From the NCBI RefSeq assembly GCF_011617245.1, contig NZ_CP050152.1, positions 2,284,503 through 2,348,502 on the forward strand: a stretch of DNA of 64,000 nucleotides, written 5' to 3'. The stretch comes from Brevibacterium atlanticum. GTDB lineage: Bacteria; Actinomycetota; Actinomycetes; Actinomycetales; Brevibacteriaceae. Positions 62,365-64,000 of this stretch are shown in pieces. The first letter of the stretch is position 1; each line of letters starts with the position of its first letter. The notes under the pieces were generated by a model. It made no database searches, was not told where the DNA came from, and was given only the letters and a program-made list of their open reading frames with translations. A program made the translations under genes and the position numbers.

Positions 62365-62961
62365 CTAGGTGGCTCGGCGCATCGCCTCGGCCCACTGCTG
62401 TTGGGCCTTCGTCAGCCCCGATCCTTCCCGACCGGCGGATTTGCGCTGGGTGAGGTCCTTGTTCCGTCCAGGGGTGGATTGAGCCGACAGCGCCCCTCTC
62501 CAGGAGTGGCAGATGGCGATCGCCAGGGCGTCGGCGGCATCGGCGGGCTTCGGCGGTGCGTCGAGTCCGAGGATCCGCGTGACCATCGTCGTCACCTGCT
62601 TCTTGTCGGCACGCCCGGAGCCGGTGATCGCAGCCTTGACCTCCGAGGGGGTGTGCATGGCCACGGGCAGTCCGCGGCGGGCGGCCAGCCCCATCGTCAG
62701 CCCCGAGACCTGGGCGGTGCCCATGATCGTCGAGACGTCGTTGCGAGCGAAGACCCGCTCGATGGCGACCATGTCCGGACGGTAGTCGTCCAGCCAGGTG
62801 TCGAACGCCTCGGCGATGGCACCGAGGCGGAGGTCGACGGAATCCGCAGACGGGGTCCGCAGGACGTCGACGGCGACCATCGTCGCCTTCCGCGCGGGCA
62901 GGGTGTCGATGACACCCAGCCCGCAGCGGGTCAGGCCGGGGTCAACGCCGAGGATGCGCAT
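62365..62961 (-). CDS. ruvC: Holliday junction endonuclease RuvC
   Basis: RuvC cuts Holliday junctions symmetrically. The 198-aa protein has an RNase H fold with acids in [14 protein letters not shown] (Asp7), [11 protein letters not shown] (Glu), and the C-terminal [15 protein letters not shown] (Asp pair). [20 protein letters not shown] matches the DNA-binding region. A 40-residue polar tail follows the core. The start forms TGATG with yebC, and an 82-bp gap separates it from ruvA. Confidence 0.97.
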   Translation of the reverse strand: MRILGVDPGLTRCGLGVIDTLPARKATMVAVDVLRTPSADSVDLRLGAIAEAFDTWLDDYRPDMVAIERVFARNDVSTIMGTAQVSGLTMGLAARRGLPVAMHTPSEVKAAITGSGRADKKQVTTMVTRILGLDAPPKPADAADALAIAICHSWRGALSAQSTPGRNKDLTQRKSAGREGSGLTKAQQQWAEAMRRAT

Positions 62962-63713
62962 CAGGCATCGAGTTCGGCGAGGACCTCGTCGCTGACGTCG
63001 GCGTTCGAGTACACGTTCTGGACTTCGTCGCTGTCCTCGAGTGCGTCGATGAGGTTGAAGACCTTCTGCGCGGTCGCCGCGTCAAGGCTGACCTCGAGCT
63101 CTGGGACGAACGAGGCCTCGGCAGAGTCGTAGTCGATTCCGGCGTCGACGAGGGCCGTACGCACGGCGACGAGGTCGGTGGCCTCGCAGATGATCTCGAA
63201 CTTGTCGCCCGATTCCTTGACCTCTTCGGCGCCGGCGTCCATCGTCGCCAGCAGCACGGCCTCTTCGTCGGTCTCCTCCGCATTGACGGTGATGACGCCC
63301 TTGCGGTTGAAGTTGTACGTCACCGATCCCGGATCGGCCATCGAGCCGCCGTTGCGGGTCACGGCCACGCGCACTTCGGAGGCCGCACGATTGCGGTTGT
63401 CCGTGAGGCATTCGATGAGCAGTGCCACGCCGCCCTGGGCGTAGCCTTCGTACATGATCGTCTCGTAGTTGACTGCCGAGCCGTCGAGTCCGCCGCCGCG
63501 CTTGACCGCGCGGGTGATGTTGTCGGCGGGAACCGAGTTCTTCTTCGCCTTCTGGATCGCATCGAAGAGCGTCGGGTTGCCGTCGGGATCAGGTCCACCG
63601 TTGCGAGCGGCAACCTCGATGTTCTTGATCAGCTTGGCAAAGAGTTTGCCGCGCTTGGCATCGATGGCAGCTTTCTTGTGTTTAGTCGTTGCCCATTTGG
63701 AATGACCTGACAC
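62961..63713 (-). CDS. YebC/PmpR-family transcriptional regulator
   Basis: YebC/TACO1 proteins are DNA- or ribosome-associated regulators; recent work links members to relief of proline stalling. The 250-aa protein starts [24 protein letters not shown] and contains [29 protein letters not shown] and [22 protein letters not shown], the family signatures. The start is a GTG at 63713 after AGGAAGGA. An inverted repeat flanks its -10 box. It heads the ruvCAB run, the standard yebC-ruvCAB arrangement. Confidence 0.95.
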   Translation of the reverse strand: MSGHSKWATTKHKKAAIDAKRGKLFAKLIKNIEVAARNGGPDPDGNPTLFDAIQKAKKNSVPADNITRAVKRGGGLDGSAVNYETIMYEGYAQGGVALLIECLTDNRNRAASEVRVAVTRNGGSMADPGSVTYNFNRKGVITVNAEETDEEAVLLATMDAGAEEVKESGDKFEIICEATDLVAVRTALVDAGIDYDSAEASFVPELEVSLDAATAQKVFNLIDALEDSDEVQNVYSNADVSDEVLAELDA

Positions 63714-63734
63714 TGGTGTTCCTTCCTGTAGTTC

Positions 63735-63765
63735 AGCCTCTCAAGTCTATATGTTCGCAGAGGCT
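63735..63765. promoter_or_regulatory. yebC promoter framed by an inverted repeat
   Basis: AGCCTCT and AGAGGCT are perfect 7-bp inverted copies 17 bp apart. On the minus strand the enclosed segment contains TATAGACT, a likely -10 for yebC-ruvC. A dimeric repressor bound here would block RNA polymerase; a large stem-loop at the RNA 5' end is the alternative. The spacing is not that of a LexA box, although a GAAC half-site is present. Confidence 0.45.
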
Positions 63766-63814
63766 CTCCGCTCCCTGCCCGTCGTCGCCGGCGGCTGCCG
63801 GGGATCGTGGGCGC

Positions 63815-64000
63815 TCAGTCGATGACCAGCGGAACCTCGGGCACGGAGCCCGTGGTGGCCAGATCGATGAGGCTGAGCAGGTTCTTCGGGTAGATCGTCT
63901 CCGTCGTCGACATCAGGTCCTCGCGCGACCACCAGCGGAATTCGAGGAGACTGCGCTTCTCGATGTCCGTCCATACCGCGTCCTCGAGTTCGATGTCCTC
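63815..64000 (-). CDS. C-terminal end of a Nudix-like hydrolase
   Basis: Only the last 61 codons are in the window; the frame is open at the right edge. The visible part reads ELEDAVWTDIEKRSLLEFRWWS, then TETIYPKNLLSLIDLATTG and ends VPLVIDX-stop. The EFRWWSREDL pattern followed by an I-x-P-x-x-L helix is typical of the C-terminus of Nudix hydrolases, where it caps the substrate pocket. The Nudix box itself would lie outside the window, so the substrate and activity cannot be judged. It lies about 100 bp upstream of yebC, with a promoter between. Confidence 0.65.
   Translation of the reverse strand, partial: EDIELEDAVWTDIEKRSLLEFRWWSREDLMSTTETIYPKNLLSLIDLATTGSVPEVPLVID

Noticed and set aside
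63742..63760. LexA box before yebC
   Set aside because: Only the GAAC half is present; the partner at the correct spacing reads AGAC instead of GTTC.

Overview
The window is high-GC actinobacterial chromosome. Gene content, GTG/TTG starts, TAGNNT-type -10 boxes and gene order (pyr operon followed by mihF-gmk-rpoZ-coaBC-metK-priA-fmt-rsmB-rpe, then his and trp genes ending at gltB) point to the order Micrococcales. A Brevibacterium-like species is my best guess; this is inferred from protein resemblance and no search was run. Almost every gene is on the minus strand, so transcription runs from high to low coordinates. Three genes are on the plus strand: a 65-codon ORF, a DUF349 gene and an AbiEi-like gene. 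I see no tRNA, rRNA, insertion sequence, prophage or CRISPR array.

Layout from high to low coordinates. (1) 64000-54245: a cut-off Nudix-like gene, yebC, the Holliday-junction genes ruvC-ruvA-ruvB, the SecDF-YajC translocase genes, and the ppGpp enzyme rel. (2) 54179-52206: two plus-strand genes, an AbiEi-like orphan and a DUF349 coiled-coil protein. (3) 52086-46704: a metallo-beta-lactamase-fold hydrolase, hisS, a hairpin, aspS and rarA. (4) 46658-44731: a small plus-strand ORF and a KefB-type antiporter. (5) 44493-43867: rpsD with a long leader and a strong hairpin. (6) 43513-33289: alaS-ruvX-mltG-aroE-prepilin peptidase-aroC-aroK, a terminator, then aroB, efp and nusB. (7) 33177-1: a superoperon-like run: pyrR-pyrB-pyrC-PH-like-carA-carB-pyrF, mihF-gmk-rpoZ-coaBC-metK-priA-fmt-rsmB-rpe-pnuC, hisE-hisG, an acyl-CoA pair, hisF-hisI, trpE-membrane proteins-trpC-trpB-trpA, lgt and gltB (3' end outside).

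The genes form coherent pathways: de novo pyrimidine synthesis under PyrR, the shikimate steps AroB/E/K/C feeding the trp genes, the end steps of histidine synthesis, and translation factors (AlaRS, AspRS, HisRS, EF-P, S4, Fmt). Many neighbours overlap by ATGA, GTGA or TGATG, which suggests translational coupling. The best leads are a PyrR-type RNA hairpin abutting the pyrR ribosome-binding site, an Lgt whose central signature is eroded, a small ORF between trpC and trpB in the position of Streptomyces trpM, an acyl-CoA gene pair inside the his cluster, an orphan AbiEi-like gene with a leaderless-type promoter, and several unexplained palindromes and tandem repeats. I found no clear previously undescribed multi-gene system.
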